A stretch of DNA of 64,000 nucleotides from Spirillospora albida (GCF_000718255.1 NZ_JOFJ01000001.1:451390-515389), one strand, 5' to 3'. Positions 42,403 through 51,378 are shown, counted from the first letter of the stretch. Notes: generated by a model not told the origin, from the letters alone. A program made the numbers and translations.

Positions 42403-43673
42403 ACCCTCCTGACGAGGACCGTCCCCACGCGGTTGCGGCGGCCGGCCATGGTCTCCGCCTCAAGGGTGAGGGCGGCGCCGTCCGTCCCGACCTCGGCCGT
42501 CGAGCCCGCGATGGGCACGCGCCCCAGGGCGTGGGCGAGGAGGCCGCCGACCGTCTCGACCTCTTCGGCGTCGAGCTCGACGCCGAACAGCTCGGCCAGG
42601 TCCTCCACGGGGAGGCGGGCGGTGACGCGCGCGGCCGTGCCCTCCTCCAGCCAGGTCACCGGCGGGGTCTCCACGTCGTACTCGTCGGTGATCTCGCCGA
42701 CGATCTCCTCCAGGATGTCCTCGATCGTGACGAGCCCGGCCGTGCCGCCGTACTCGTCGATGACGATCGCGACATGGATCTGGCGCGCCTGCATCTCGCG
42801 CAGCAGCCCGTCGATCGGCTTGCTGTCCGGCACGTACGTCGCGGGGCGCATCACCGTGTCGACGGTCTCGACCGCCTCGCCCTCCCGGTGCTCCTGGCTG
42901 CGGCGCACGACGTCCTTCAGATAGGCGATGCCGACGACGTCGTCCTCGTTCTCGCCCACGACCGGAATGCGGGAGAAACCGCTGCGCAGCGCCAGCGTCA
43001 TCGCCTGCCGCAGCGTCTTGTGCCGCTCGATGAACACGATGTCGGTGCGCGGCACCATCACCTCGCGGACGAGGGTGTCGCCCAGCTCGAACACCGAGTG
43101 GATCATTTGCCGCTCGCCGGGCTCGATCAGGCTCCGCTGCTCCGCCAGGTCGACAAGGTCGCGCAGCTCCGCCTCGGACGCGAACGGCCCCTCCCGGAAC
43201 CCCTTGCCCGGCGTCAGCGCGTTCCCCAGCAGGATCAGCAGCCGCGGCAGCGGCCCGAACACCCGCGCGAGGGGATGGATCACCGCCGCGCCGGCCAGCG
43301 CGATGCGGTCCGCGTGCTGGATGCCCAGCGTCCGCGGCCCCACCCCGATCGCGACATAGCTGACCACGATCATGATCGCGGCGGCCGTCACGTACGCGCG
43401 CCACGTCTCGTCCAGCCACGCGATGCACAGATCCGCCACGATCACCGTGGCGACGAGCTCGCAGCCGATCCGCAGCAGCAGCACCAGGTTCACGTACCGG
43501 GCCGGGTCGGCGACGACCGCCGCGAGCCGCCGCGAACCGCGCCGCCCCTCCCGGACGATCTCGTCCACGGTCACCCGCGACACCCGGGCCAGCGCCGTCT
43601 CCGCGCTCGCCAGCAGCCCCGCCATGACCACGAGGCCCGCGGCGAACGCCGCCGGCCAGCCCTGCGCCCCCAT
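42399..43673 (-). CDS. CNNM/CorC-type membrane protein with CBS pair (hemolysin-like)
   Basis: The product has 424 residues from ATG 43673. Residues 1-130 are the DUF21/CNNM transmembrane domain (PAAFAAGLVVMAGLLASAET and AYVTAAAIMIVVSYVAIGVG). A tandem CBS domain follows: REVMVPRTDIVFIERHKTLR and VVGENEDDVVGIAYLKDVV, then AIVIDEYGGTAGLVTIEDIL. The last 80 residues are the small CorC/HlyC C-terminal domain (LPVEDLAELFGVELDAEE). Family members are implicated in Mg2+ (or Co2+) homeostasis and efflux. It lies 16 bases downstream of ybeY and is probably in the HIT-phoH-ybeY transcript. Confidence 0.92.
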   Translation of the reverse strand: MGAQGWPAAFAAGLVVMAGLLASAETALARVSRVTVDEIVREGRRGSRRLAAVVADPARYVNLVLLLRIGCELVATVIVADLCIAWLDETWRAYVTAAAIMIVVSYVAIGVGPRTLGIQHADRIALAGAAVIHPLARVFGPLPRLLILLGNALTPGKGFREGPFASEAELRDLVDLAEQRSLIEPGERQMIHSVFELGDTLVREVMVPRTDIVFIERHKTLRQAMTLALRSGFSRIPVVGENEDDVVGIAYLKDVVRRSQEHREGEAVETVDTVMRPATYVPDSKPIDGLLREMQARQIHVAIVIDEYGGTAGLVTIEDILEEIVGEITDEYDVETPPVTWLEEGTAARVTARLPVEDLAELFGVELDAEEVETVGGLLAHALGRVPIAGSTAEVGTDGAALTLEAETMAGRRNRVGTVLVRRV

Positions 43674-43689
43674 CAGCGCCCCGTGGCGA

Positions 43690-44169
43690 TCATGACCGGC
43701 CGCGCTTCTCCCGCCAGGAGTCCAGCAGCCCGGCCTGCAGGCCGAACATCTCCCTGTGCTCATCGGGCTCGGCGTGGTCGAATCCGAGCAGGTGCAGGAT
43801 GCCGTGCGTGCACAGCAGCTCCAGCTCCGCCGCCGTGCCGTGCCCCGCCTCCAGGCCCTGCCGCTCCGCCACCGCCGGGCACAGCACGACGTCGCCCAGC
43901 AGCGCCGGATCGGTCTCGCCGTCCTCGTCGGCGCCGCCCGACATGTGGCCGGGTCGCAGCTCGTCCATCGGGAACGACAGCACGTCCGTCGGGCCGGGCT
44001 CGTCCATCCACTTCTCGTGCAGCGCCGCCATCGCGTCCTCGTCGACGAGGACCAGCGACAGCTCCGCGAGGGGATGCACCCGCATCCCGTCCAGGACGTG
44101 CCGGGCGAGGTCGGCGAGGGCCTTCTCGTCGACCCCCACCCCCGACTCGTTCAACACCTCGATGCTCAT
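43690..44169 (-). CDS. ybeY: Endoribonuclease YbeY
   Basis: The product has 159 residues. The zinc motif HGILHLLGFDHAEPDEHREM (three His) is intact near the C-terminus, with DVLSFPMDE earlier. YbeY takes part in 16S rRNA 3' maturation and ribosome quality control. Its ATG follows the phoH TAG with no spacing, the usual phoH-ybeY coupling. Confidence 0.95.
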   Translation of the reverse strand: MSIEVLNESGVGVDEKALADLARHVLDGMRVHPLAELSLVLVDEDAMAALHEKWMDEPGPTDVLSFPMDELRPGHMSGGADEDGETDPALLGDVVLCPAVAERQGLEAGHGTAAELELLCTHGILHLLGFDHAEPDEHREMFGLQAGLLDSWREKRGRS

Positions 44170-46305
44170 CTACCGCCCCCGTTTGCGGGACGCCCCGCGC
44201 CCCGCCGCGCCCTGCTTGATCTCCGGCACGCGCGACTCGTCCCACCGGTTGTACGCGTCCACGATGTCGGTGACGAGCTTGTGCCGCACGACGTCGTGGC
44301 TGTTCAGCCGGCAGAAGTGGATGTCGCTCACCCCTTCGAGGATGTCCTGGACGACCCGCAGCCCGCTGGTCTGCCCGCTCGGCAGGTCGACCTGCGTGAC
44401 GTCCCCCGTCACGACGACCTTCGACCCGAACCCGAGCCGCGTCAGGAACATCTTCATCTGCTCGGCCGACGTGTTCTGCGCCTCGTCCAGGATGATGAAC
44501 GAGTCGTTCAGCGTGTTGTGGGTCAGGAGGAAGTCCTCGGTGACGTACAGGGAGTCGGCCGCAGCCACCTGGATGCAGACCGCTTCCGCCGTGCCCTCAG
44601 GCTCGATGGAGTCGATGAATCGCATTGGGCGTCCACCAGCCGCATTGTACTTCTCCACCTTTCGCTGGAGCCTGAACGGTGCGAGGTTCGGCGGCAGACG
44701 GAGGTCGATGCAGAACGCGTCATGCCGATGACGCACGGCGCGTCCCCTGGCTCGTCCCGGCACCCGGCCCTGGGCCGACCGTACACGGCAGTATCCGACA
44801 CCACCCAACGATCGCACGAGGAAGAGCATGTCGTCGCGGAGGCGAGGGGACGTCGTGACGTACTGGATGCGACATGTGCGGGAATCCTGGACCACAGGCC
44901 CGCCATCGGAGTCCAACAACCCTTGGAGCACTGCGAGCCGCACGTCTGCGGAGTTGTAGAGGTACTCCTCCGGAACGAACTTGGTCTCCGATCTGGCGCC
45001 GAACAGACCTAGTTCACGCAAGACCCCCGTGACCGGATTCTGAGTGGTGATGACCTGCCCGGGCTCGGCGATCCGGTTCAGCGTGTAGTCCGGCCCCTTC
45101 AGGTGCCGGACGCGGATGCCCGCCAGAGACTCCCCGAGAGCTTCCGCCAACTCAGGGTCATTTGTGGAGAAACTGGGCGTCGTCGAACCCGTAAGACACC
45201 CATCGCCCAGCAAAAGTCCGAGCGCATACCCGTCCATCGGAACATCCCGGGCGGGAAAGCACACCGGTTCGGCGAGGAGAGGCAGCTCATACCTGCGCGC
45301 ATGTGCCGCGCGGAGGTTGCCTATCATTTCTCGCGTCTCGAGCACCCGGTGGGGCTTGTTCCTGCGGCGGTCCGCCCGCGTGCGCACCGACCAGAGGTGG
45401 TCGGCCGTGCACAGGGTCGATGCCCCGTCCTGTGCCGTCAGGCGGAAGATCTCCTTCTCACCCTGGGGGTAGACACCCAGGACAAGCGTCGGTTCGCCGT
45501 TCGAGCCGACGACGAGATCACCCACCGCCAGCTCACCGATGGGACGGAATCCGCCCGGAGTCAACACCTTTGTGGTGACCGGTTGCGCCCTGCCGCGCAT
45601 GTACGCCAGGGGGGCGACCTCGATGGTGCCGGCGGCCATCAGGCGGGGGATCGAGTCGGGGTCGACCATGTCGTGCAGCGCGTCGTACAGGGGGCGCAGG
45701 TACGGGTCGATCTTCTCGTAGAGGGTGCCGGGGAGGAAGCCCAGCCGCTCGCCCGCCTCGACCGCGGGACGGGTCAGGATGATGCGGTTGACCTTCTTGT
45801 CCTGCAGCGCGCGGACGGCCTTCGCCATCGCCAGGTACGTCTTGCCGGTGCCGGCCGGGCCGATCCCGAACACGATCGTGTGCTTGTCGATCGCGTCGAC
45901 GTAGCGGCGCTGGTTCAGGGTCTTCGGCCGGATCGTCCGGCCGCGGCTGGACAGCACGTCCAGCGTCAGGACCTCGGCGGGACGGGCGTCGCCCTCGCCG
46001 CGCAGCATCGCGACGCTGCGCTCGACGGCGTCGGGGGTGAGCTGCGCACCGCTCTTCATCAGCTCGAGCATCTCGGTGAACAGCCGGGAGACGAGGCCGG
46101 TCTCGTCCTCGGAGCCGGTCACGGTGATCTCGTTGCCGCGGACATGGATGTCGATGCCGCTGCCGATCGCGCGTTCGACGGCGTGGAGCAGCTCGTCACG
46201 GGAACCCAGAAGGCTCACCATCGAGTGGTCGTCCGGCACCACGATCTTGATCTGGGAGCGCGCGCCCGCGTCGGCGCCGCGCGTCCGTTGCGTTGATTCG
46301 ACCAT
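44170..46305 (-). CDS. phoH: PhoH family ATPase precursor interrupted by an intein
   Basis: The precursor has 711 residues; exteins are 1-239 and 598-711, together 353 residues, the normal PhoH size. An N-terminal KH-like region (IDIHVRGNEITVTG) precedes the P-loop NTPase with Walker A GIGPAGTGKTYLAMAKAV (147-164) and, after the intein, Walker B TLNDSFIILDEAQNTSAEQM and VVVTGDVTQVDLP. The intein splits the conserved MRGR/TLND segment immediately before Walker B, so the ATPase is inactive until splicing. PhoH proteins are predicted RNA-acting ATPases and here sit directly upstream of ybeY. ATG 46305 is the start that keeps the KIVVPDDHSMV beginning of the family. Confidence 0.95.
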   Translation of the reverse strand: MVESTQRTRGADAGARSQIKIVVPDDHSMVSLLGSRDELLHAVERAIGSGIDIHVRGNEITVTGSEDETGLVSRLFTEMLELMKSGAQLTPDAVERSVAMLRGEGDARPAEVLTLDVLSSRGRTIRPKTLNQRRYVDAIDKHTIVFGIGPAGTGKTYLAMAKAVRALQDKKVNRIILTRPAVEAGERLGFLPGTLYEKIDPYLRPLYDALHDMVDPDSIPRLMAAGTIEVAPLAYMRGRAQPVTTKVLTPGGFRPIGELAVGDLVVGSNGEPTLVLGVYPQGEKEIFRLTAQDGASTLCTADHLWSVRTRADRRRNKPHRVLETREMIGNLRAAHARRYELPLLAEPVCFPARDVPMDGYALGLLLGDGCLTGSTTPSFSTNDPELAEALGESLAGIRVRHLKGPDYTLNRIAEPGQVITTQNPVTGVLRELGLFGARSETKFVPEEYLYNSADVRLAVLQGLLDSDGGPVVQDSRTCRIQYVTTSPRLRDDMLFLVRSLGGVGYCRVRSAQGRVPGRARGRAVRHRHDAFCIDLRLPPNLAPFRLQRKVEKYNAAGGRPMRFIDSIEPEGTAEAVCIQVAAADSLYVTEDFLLTHNTLNDSFIILDEAQNTSAEQMKMFLTRLGFGSKVVVTGDVTQVDLPSGQTSGLRVVQDILEGVSDIHFCRLNSHDVVRHKLVTDIVDAYNRWDESRVPEIKQGAAGRGASRKRGR
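44515..45588 (-). mobile_element. Class 3 intein with LAGLIDADG homing endonuclease in PhoH
   Basis: 358 residues are inserted in frame between Arg239 and Thr598 of PhoH. The first residue is Ala, not Cys or Ser: AQPVTTKVLTPGGFRPIGEL, then AVGDLVVGSNGEPT (block A). Block B has CTADHLWSV with Trp66, block F has AVCIQVAAADSLYVTEDF with Cys338, and block G is LLTHN with Thr356, His357 and Asn358, followed by Thr+1. Trp-Cys-Thr at these places is the WCT signature of class 3 inteins. Two dodecapeptides, YALGLLLGDGCL (121-132) and LQGLLDSDGGPV (221-232), keep the acidic residues of a LAGLIDADG nuclease. The DNA is visibly less GC-rich than its surroundings, suggesting acquisition. Confidence 0.93.
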
Positions 46306-46460
46306 CAGCTGGGCCTTGCGGCCTCTCCGACCTGCCTTCTGTCTGCTCCGGGGTGTCCGTGCCTTCCGCTTCCATGGTACCGACGCCCCATGACGGAACG
46401 CCTTTGTATTTCCGGCGGCCGATATATGTACCCGGCGGAACGCGTCCGTCCGGCGCGGCG

Positions 46461-46805
46461 TCAGCCGGGCGGCCAGTTCAGGCCACGGCCCCCCAGCACG
46501 TGGGCGTGCACGTGGAACACGGTCTGGCCGGCCTGCTCGCCGGTGTTGAACACGATCCGGTAGCCGGTTCCGGCGATGCCCTCGTCCTCGGCGACCCGGT
46601 GGGCCTCCACGAGGACCGCGGCGAGCAGCTCCGGATCGGCGGCGGCGAGCTCCGCGGCGGTCGGGTGGTGGTCCCTCGGAATGACCAGCACGTGCGTCGG
46701 CGCCTGCGGATTGATGTCGCGGAACGCCACCGCGCGGTCGCTCTCCCGGACGATCGTGGCGGGCACGTCCCCGGCCACGATCTTGCAGAACAGGCAGTCG
46801 GTCAT
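46461..46805 (-). CDS. HIT family protein (histidine triad hydrolase)
   Basis: The product has 114 residues from ATG 46805, preceded by GGGAGGGGAG. The histidine triad FHVHAHVLGG lies near the C-terminus, and the N-terminus is CLFCKIVAGDVPATIV with a Cys pair. HINT-type enzymes hydrolyse nucleoside phosphoramidates or related AMP-linked substrates. It is upstream of phoH on the same strand with a 155-base gap; the HIT-phoH-ybeY order is common in actinobacteria. Confidence 0.93.
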   Translation of the reverse strand: MTDCLFCKIVAGDVPATIVRESDRAVAFRDINPQAPTHVLVIPRDHHPTAAELAAADPELLAAVLVEAHRVAEDEGIAGTGYRIVFNTGEQAGQTVFHVHAHVLGGRGLNWPPG

Positions 46806-47081
46806 CGTTCTCCCCTCCCGGACGGCCGTCCGGAATCCTAGCGGCCGGGCCCCCGCCGTGATCGGCGACGCTCCGGCCGGGGAGCGGGGGTCCCGCGGAC
46901 CGCGCCTCCCCTTGTTGGGCCCCATTCCCCACGGCCCACTGGATAGGGTGTCAACCCAGGCGCACCCTCCGGGCCGTAAGGCGTTCCGGCACGCCCCGTT
47001 TCGGCGGAGCGCGTCCGGCCGCGCCATTCGGGCGACGGGCATCCGAATGGACGGGCGGGGGACGGCGAAGGCGGCGGACAC

Positions 47082-47708
47082 GTGACCGGGACAAGACAGA
47101 AGATGGCCTTTCGTAAACCGGACGACGAGGGCGGGCGTCCCACTGACGTGACCGAGACCCTCGTGGCCAGGGGCGCGGCGGCGGCCGGCGCCGGAACCGG
47201 TGCCGTCACCGTCGCCTGGGACGCCGACCAGGCGGTGACCGCGCTCTACGCGGCCAACTACCGCGCGCTCGTGCGGCTCGCCGCCATGCTCGTCCGGGAC
47301 TCCGGCACCGCCGAGGAGGTCGTGCAGGACGCGTTCGTCGCGATGCACGGCGGCTGGCGGCGGCTCCGCGATCCCGACAAGGCCCTGTCGTACCTGCGCC
47401 AGTCGGTCGTGAACCGGTCGCGGTCGGTGCTGCGGCACCGCGCCGTCGTCGAGAAGTACGCCCCCAAGGGGCTGCCCGACGCGCCGAGCGCGGAGGCCGG
47501 GGCGATCGGGGAGCTGGAGCGCTCCGCGGTCGTCGACGCCCTGCACGGGCTGCCCACCCGGCAGCGGGAGGCGCTCGTCCTGCGCTACTACGCCGACCTG
47601 TCCGAGGCGGAGATCGCCACGTCGATGGGGATCTCCCGCGGCGCCGTGAAGAGCCACACGGCGCGGGGTATGACCGCGCTGCGCAACGTCCTGGAGCAGT
47701 TCTCATGA
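47082..47708 (+). CDS. ECF sigma factor, SigE-like family
   Basis: The product has 208 residues from GTG 47082; ATG 47103 is an alternative. Region 2 is VTALYAANYRALVRLAAMLV, then GTAEEVVQDAFVAMHGGW and YLRQSVVNRSRSVLRH; region 4 is LPTRQREALVLRYYADLSEA, then EIATSMGISRGAVKSHTARG. The linker lacks other domains. These two-domain sigma factors direct stress or envelope regulons. Its stop overlaps the start of a membrane protein gene by 4 bases, the typical place of an anti-sigma factor, which makes a sigma/anti-sigma pair likely. Confidence 0.92.
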   Translation: MTGTRQKMAFRKPDDEGGRPTDVTETLVARGAAAAGAGTGAVTVAWDADQAVTALYAANYRALVRLAAMLVRDSGTAEEVVQDAFVAMHGGWRRLRDPDKALSYLRQSVVNRSRSVLRHRAVVEKYAPKGLPDAPSAEAGAIGELERSAVVDALHGLPTRQREALVLRYYADLSEAEIATSMGISRGAVKSHTARGMTALRNVLEQFS

Positions 47709-48409
47709 CCACCGACCCCCACGACGAGCTCGGCGAGATCCTGCGCCGCGCCCTGCACGCGGAGGCGGACTCGGTCATCCCCGCGGACGACGGACTCGAC
47801 CGCATCCGCGCGCGGATCGCCGCCGGCGGCGGCCGGCGCCGGTTCGGCCTCGACCGGTTCGGCGCCGTGCTCGGCCTCGACCGGATCATGGTCGGCTGGA
47901 CGCGGCCCATCCTCGCGATGGCCGCGGCGGTCGCGATCGCCGGTGTCGGCGTGACGGCGGGCCCGCAGACGATCGACCTCATCCAGCATTCGGTCGGCAG
48001 CGGCGGCCCGTCCGGCCAGGGCGACGGAGGCTCCGCCGACGGCGACGCCGTCAGCCCGCCGGGGCCCTCCGCGCATGACCCGGGCGCCGGCTCGGCGGGA
48101 GGCGGAGCGTCCCCGTCGCCGAGGACGCCCCAGCACCCCGCGGCGGCGACGTCCCCGGGCGGGGTCCCCTGCACTCCTGCCGCGGGCGGGACGCCGAGCG
48201 CGGCCGCCACCCCGGAGTCCCCGGCGACGACGGGCGCGACGCCCTGCCCGACCCCGTCCGAACCGACGTCCCCGTCGCCGTCCCCCTCGGTCAGCGAGAC
48301 CCCGACGTCGCCCCCGCCGACGCAGCCCTCGACCCCGCCCTCGTCGGACGCCCCGCAGGACGGCGGCGCGGCGAACGGCGAGCAGCAGGGCGCGGCCGCG
48401 ACCCCCTGA
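47705..48409 (+). CDS. Single-pass membrane protein, probable partner of the ECF sigma factor
   Basis: The product has 234 residues; ATG 47705 overlaps the sigma factor stop. A cytoplasmic N-terminal part of about 65 residues (DELGEILRRALHAEADSVIP, DRIRARIAAGG) is followed by one helix (ILAMAAAVAIAGVGVTAG) and an extracellular tail of about 145 residues that is almost entirely Pro, Ser, Thr, Gly and Ala, with two Cys in GVPCTPA and GATPCPT. The layout fits an anti-sigma or sensor protein, but the H-x-x-x-C-x-x-C zinc motif of ZAS anti-sigmas is absent, so this role is inferred from position only. Confidence 0.8.
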   Translation: MTTDPHDELGEILRRALHAEADSVIPADDGLDRIRARIAAGGGRRRFGLDRFGAVLGLDRIMVGWTRPILAMAAAVAIAGVGVTAGPQTIDLIQHSVGSGGPSGQGDGGSADGDAVSPPGPSAHDPGAGSAGGGASPSPRTPQHPAAATSPGGVPCTPAAGGTPSAAATPESPATTGATPCPTPSEPTSPSPSPSVSETPTSPPPTQPSTPPSSDAPQDGGAANGEQQGAAATP

Positions 48410-48472
48410 CCCGGATTCCGGCACCGCCGCGCCCGGCACGGGCACGGCGGCGCCCGACGTGTCAGGCGCGGG

Positions 48473-49204
48473 TCACCAGCGGCCGGTGGCGGCCAGCAGG
48501 ACCGCGGCGGCGGCCACACCGGCGGTCGAGGTGCGCAGGACGGTCGGGCCCAGGCGGGTCGGCCGCGCGCCCGCTTCGGCGAAGCGGTCCAGCTCCTCGG
48601 GGGCGATGCCGCCTTCGGGGCCGACGATCAGCACGATGTCGCCGTCGGCGGGCGGGCGGACGGCGCTGAGCGGCGCCTCCGCCTCCTCGTGCAGCACGAG
48701 CGCCAGGGACGCGTCGGCGACGCGGGCGGCGACGTCGGCGGTCGACGCCAGGTCGGCGACATCGGGGAAACGGCTGCGGCGGGCCTGCTTGCCCGCCTCG
48801 CGGGCGGTGCTCCGCCAGCGTCCGAGGGACTTGTCGCGGCGCTCCGGGCGCCACTGGGTGACGCAGCGGGCCGCCGACCACGGGACGATCACGTCGACGC
48901 CGACCTCGGTCATGGTCTCGACCGCGAGCTCGCCCCGGTCGCCCTTCGGCAGCGCCTGCACGACCACGATGCGGGGCGCCGGCGGCGGCCGGCGGTGCCG
49001 GACCGTCACGTCCAGCGTGAGGGACGCCTTGTCGGCGGCGGCCACGACGCACTCGGCCAGCAGACCCGCGCCGTCGGTGAGGTCGACGCGCTCACCGGGC
49101 CGGATCCGCCGGACGGCCGCCGCGTGCCGGCCCTCGGGGCCGCCGAGGACGACGCGGTCCCGCTCCAGGTCCGCGGTGTCGGCCAGGAAGACCGGCGCGC
49201 TCAT
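48473..49204 (-). CDS. rsmE: 16S rRNA (uracil-1498-N3)-methyltransferase
   Basis: The product has 243 residues. It has a PUA-like N-terminal domain and a SPOUT (trefoil-knot) C-terminal domain with VVVQALPKGDRGELAVETMT, DVIVPWSAARCV and LIVGPEGGIAPEELDRF, then RLGPTVLRTSTAGVAAAAVL forming the AdoMet knot. It modifies U1498 of 16S rRNA in the decoding centre. It follows dnaJ after 21 bases, as usual in actinobacteria. Confidence 0.95.
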   Translation of the reverse strand: MSAPVFLADTADLERDRVVLGGPEGRHAAAVRRIRPGERVDLTDGAGLLAECVVAAADKASLTLDVTVRHRRPPPAPRIVVVQALPKGDRGELAVETMTEVGVDVIVPWSAARCVTQWRPERRDKSLGRWRSTAREAGKQARRSRFPDVADLASTADVAARVADASLALVLHEEAEAPLSAVRPPADGDIVLIVGPEGGIAPEELDRFAEAGARPTRLGPTVLRTSTAGVAAAAVLLAATGRW

Positions 49205-49225
49205 CTGCTCGGTGCCGGCCTTCGC

Positions 49226-50365
49226 TCAGTGCTGGTTGAAGACGTCGCGTATGCGGGAGAACATGCCGCGCTGCCCGGGTGCGAACTTGCCCGGCGGCCG
49301 CTCCTCGCCGCGCAGCTTCGCGAGGCGGCGCAGCAGCTCCTCCTGCTCCGGGTCGAGCTTGTTCGGCGTCTCCACGTTCACGTGGATCATCAGGTCGCCG
49401 CGGCCGCTCTCGTTCAGATGCCGGACGCCCCGCCCGTACAGGGTGATGACCTGACCGGACTGCGTGCCCGGCTTGATGTCGATGTTCTCGGCGGCGTCCA
49501 GCGTCTCGACGACGACGCCGGTGCCGAGCGCCGCCGCGGTCATCGGGATCTCGACCGTGCAGTGCAGGTCGTCGCCTTCGCGTTCGAAGATCGCATGCGG
49601 CTTTTCGACGATCTCCAGGAACAGGTCGCCGGGCGGGCCTCCGCCGGGGCCGACCTCGCCCTCGCCCGCGAGCTGGATGTGGATGCCGTTCTCCACGCCC
49701 GCCGGGATCTTCACCTTGACGGTGCGCCGGGTGCGGACGCGGCCGTCGCCGGAGCACTCCGCGCACGGGTTGCGGATGACGGATCCGAACCCGCCGCACG
49801 CGGGGCACGGCCGGGCCGTCATGACCTGGCCGAGGAACGAGCGCTGCACCTGCTGCACCTCGCCGCGGCCGTGGCACGTCTCGCACGTGTCGGGGTGGGT
49901 GCCGGGCGCGCAGCCGGTCGCCTCGCAGACGGTGCAGGCGACGGCGGTGTCGATGGACAGCTCGCGGGTCGTCCCGAACGCGGTCTCGGACAGGTCGAGC
50001 TCGACCCGGAGCGTCGCGTTGCGGCCGCGCCGCGCGCGGGTGCGGGTGCGGGGCCCGCGGGAGGTGGCCGTGCCGAAGAAGGCGTCCATGATGTCGCTGA
50101 ACGGGAACCCGGCGCCGCCGAAGCCGCCCGCGCCCGCGCCGCCGCCCGGCGCGAACGGGTCGGCGCCGAGGTCGTACATCTCCCGCTTCTTCGGGTCGGA
50201 GAGCACCTCGTAGGCCTGGGTGATCTCCTTGAACTTCTCCTGGGTCTCCGGATCCGGGTTGACGTCCGGGTGGAGTTCCCGGGCGAGCCGGCGGTAGGCC
50301 TTCTTGACCTCGTCCGGACTGGCGTCGCGCCGGACGCCGAGGGTCCCGTAGTAATCGTTCGCCAC
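49226..50365 (-). CDS. dnaJ: Chaperone DnaJ
   Basis: The product has 379 residues from GTG 50365, which shares one base with the hrcA stop (TAGTG). The J domain is at the N-terminus with HPD in ELHPDVNPD, then a Gly/Phe-rich linker (GGAGAGGFGGAGFPF). Zinc-finger repeats are CTVCEATG, CETCHGRG, CPACGGFG and CAECSGDG; the first departs from C-x-x-C-x-G-x-G. The substrate-binding and dimerisation domains follow. Coupled to HrcA, this is the DnaJ2-type copy, separate from the dnaK operon. Confidence 0.96.
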   Translation of the reverse strand: MANDYYGTLGVRRDASPDEVKKAYRRLARELHPDVNPDPETQEKFKEITQAYEVLSDPKKREMYDLGADPFAPGGGAGAGGFGGAGFPFSDIMDAFFGTATSRGPRTRTRARRGRNATLRVELDLSETAFGTTRELSIDTAVACTVCEATGCAPGTHPDTCETCHGRGEVQQVQRSFLGQVMTARPCPACGGFGSVIRNPCAECSGDGRVRTRRTVKVKIPAGVENGIHIQLAGEGEVGPGGGPPGDLFLEIVEKPHAIFEREGDDLHCTVEIPMTAAALGTGVVVETLDAAENIDIKPGTQSGQVITLYGRGVRHLNESGRGDLMIHVNVETPNKLDPEQEELLRRLAKLRGEERPPGKFAPGQRGMFSRIRDVFNQH

Positions 50366-51378
50366 TACGACCCCGCCAGGATCTGTCCCACGTACCGTGC
50401 CACTGCCCGTACCGCTCCCATCGTGCTGGGGTAATCCATGCGTGTCGGCCCGAGCACACCCAGCCGGGCCAACGTCAGGTCGCCGACGCCGTAGTCGGCG
50501 ACGACGACGGAGGTCGATCGGAGGCCCTCGTCGGGGTTCTCCGTGCCGATCCGAACCGTAACAGTAGAGGAGTCGCCGGTCTCGCCGAGCAACCGCATCA
50601 GGACGACCTGCTCCTCCAGCGCCACGAGGACGTCGCGGAGCGACTGGGAGAAGTCGACGGCGGCGAGGTTGGCCGCACCGGCGAAGACGATCTTCTCCTC
50701 GTGCTTCTCGACGAGCGTCTCCAGCAGCACCGACAGCACCGCTGCCGCGACCGGCCGGTCGGCCGGGGCGACCTTGTCGGGCAGGTCGGCCACGGCGGCG
50801 GGGACGTCGCCGAGGCCGAGCCCGTCCAGGCACGTGTTGAGCAGCGCCCGCAGATGGCCGATCGACTCCTCCGACACCCGCGCGTGCGTCTCGATGACGC
50901 GCTGCTCGACCCGCCCGGTGTCGGTGATCAGGACGAGCAGCAGCCGGCCCTCGGCGACGGGCACGAGCTCCACGTGCCGCACCGACGAGCGGCTCAGCGA
51001 CGGGTACTGGACGACCGCGACCTGGCGGGTCAGCTGCGCGAGCAGCCGCACCGTCCGGGACACCACGTCGTCGAGGTCGAACGCGCCGGTCAGGAACGTC
51101 TCGATCGCGCGGCGCTCCGCGACCGACAGCGGCTTGATCGTCGACAGCCGGTCGACGAACAGCCGGTAGCCCTTGTCGGTGGGGACGCGTCCGGCGCTGG
51201 TGTGCGGCTGGGCGATGTAGCCCTGCTCCTCCAGCACCGCCATGTCGTTGCGGATCGTCGCCGGGGAGACCCCGAGGTTGTGCCGGTCGGTGAGCGCTTT
51301 GGAGCCCACCGGCTCGTTGGTGGAGACGTAGTCCTCGACGATGGCGCGCAGGACCGCGAGCTTCCGGTCATCGAGCAC
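50365..51378 (-). CDS. hrcA: Heat-inducible transcription repressor HrcA
   Basis: The product has 337 residues from GTG 51378, preceded by an exceptionally good ribosome site, GGAGGTGATCAC. The N-terminal winged helix has VGSKALTDRHNLGVSPATIR and AVLEEQGYIAQPHTSAGRVP; the GAF-like dimerisation domain follows. HrcA binds CIRCE elements, and one lies 36 bases upstream of its start, so the operon hrcA-dnaJ-rsmE is most likely self-controlled. Confidence 0.96.
   Translation of the reverse strand: MLDDRKLAVLRAIVEDYVSTNEPVGSKALTDRHNLGVSPATIRNDMAVLEEQGYIAQPHTSAGRVPTDKGYRLFVDRLSTIKPLSVAERRAIETFLTGAFDLDDVVSRTVRLLAQLTRQVAVVQYPSLSRSSVRHVELVPVAEGRLLLVLITDTGRVEQRVIETHARVSEESIGHLRALLNTCLDGLGLGDVPAAVADLPDKVAPADRPVAAAVLSVLLETLVEKHEEKIVFAGAANLAAVDFSQSLRDVLVALEEQVVLMRLLGETGDSSTVTVRIGTENPDEGLRSTSVVVADYGVGDLTLARLGVLGPTRMDYPSTMGAVRAVARYVGQILAGS

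Noticed and set aside
46806..47657. Minus-strand extension of the HIT reading frame upstream of 46805
   Set aside because: The extension is antisense to the ECF sigma factor gene; HIT proteins start at the MTDCLFCKI sequence, which has its own ribosome site.
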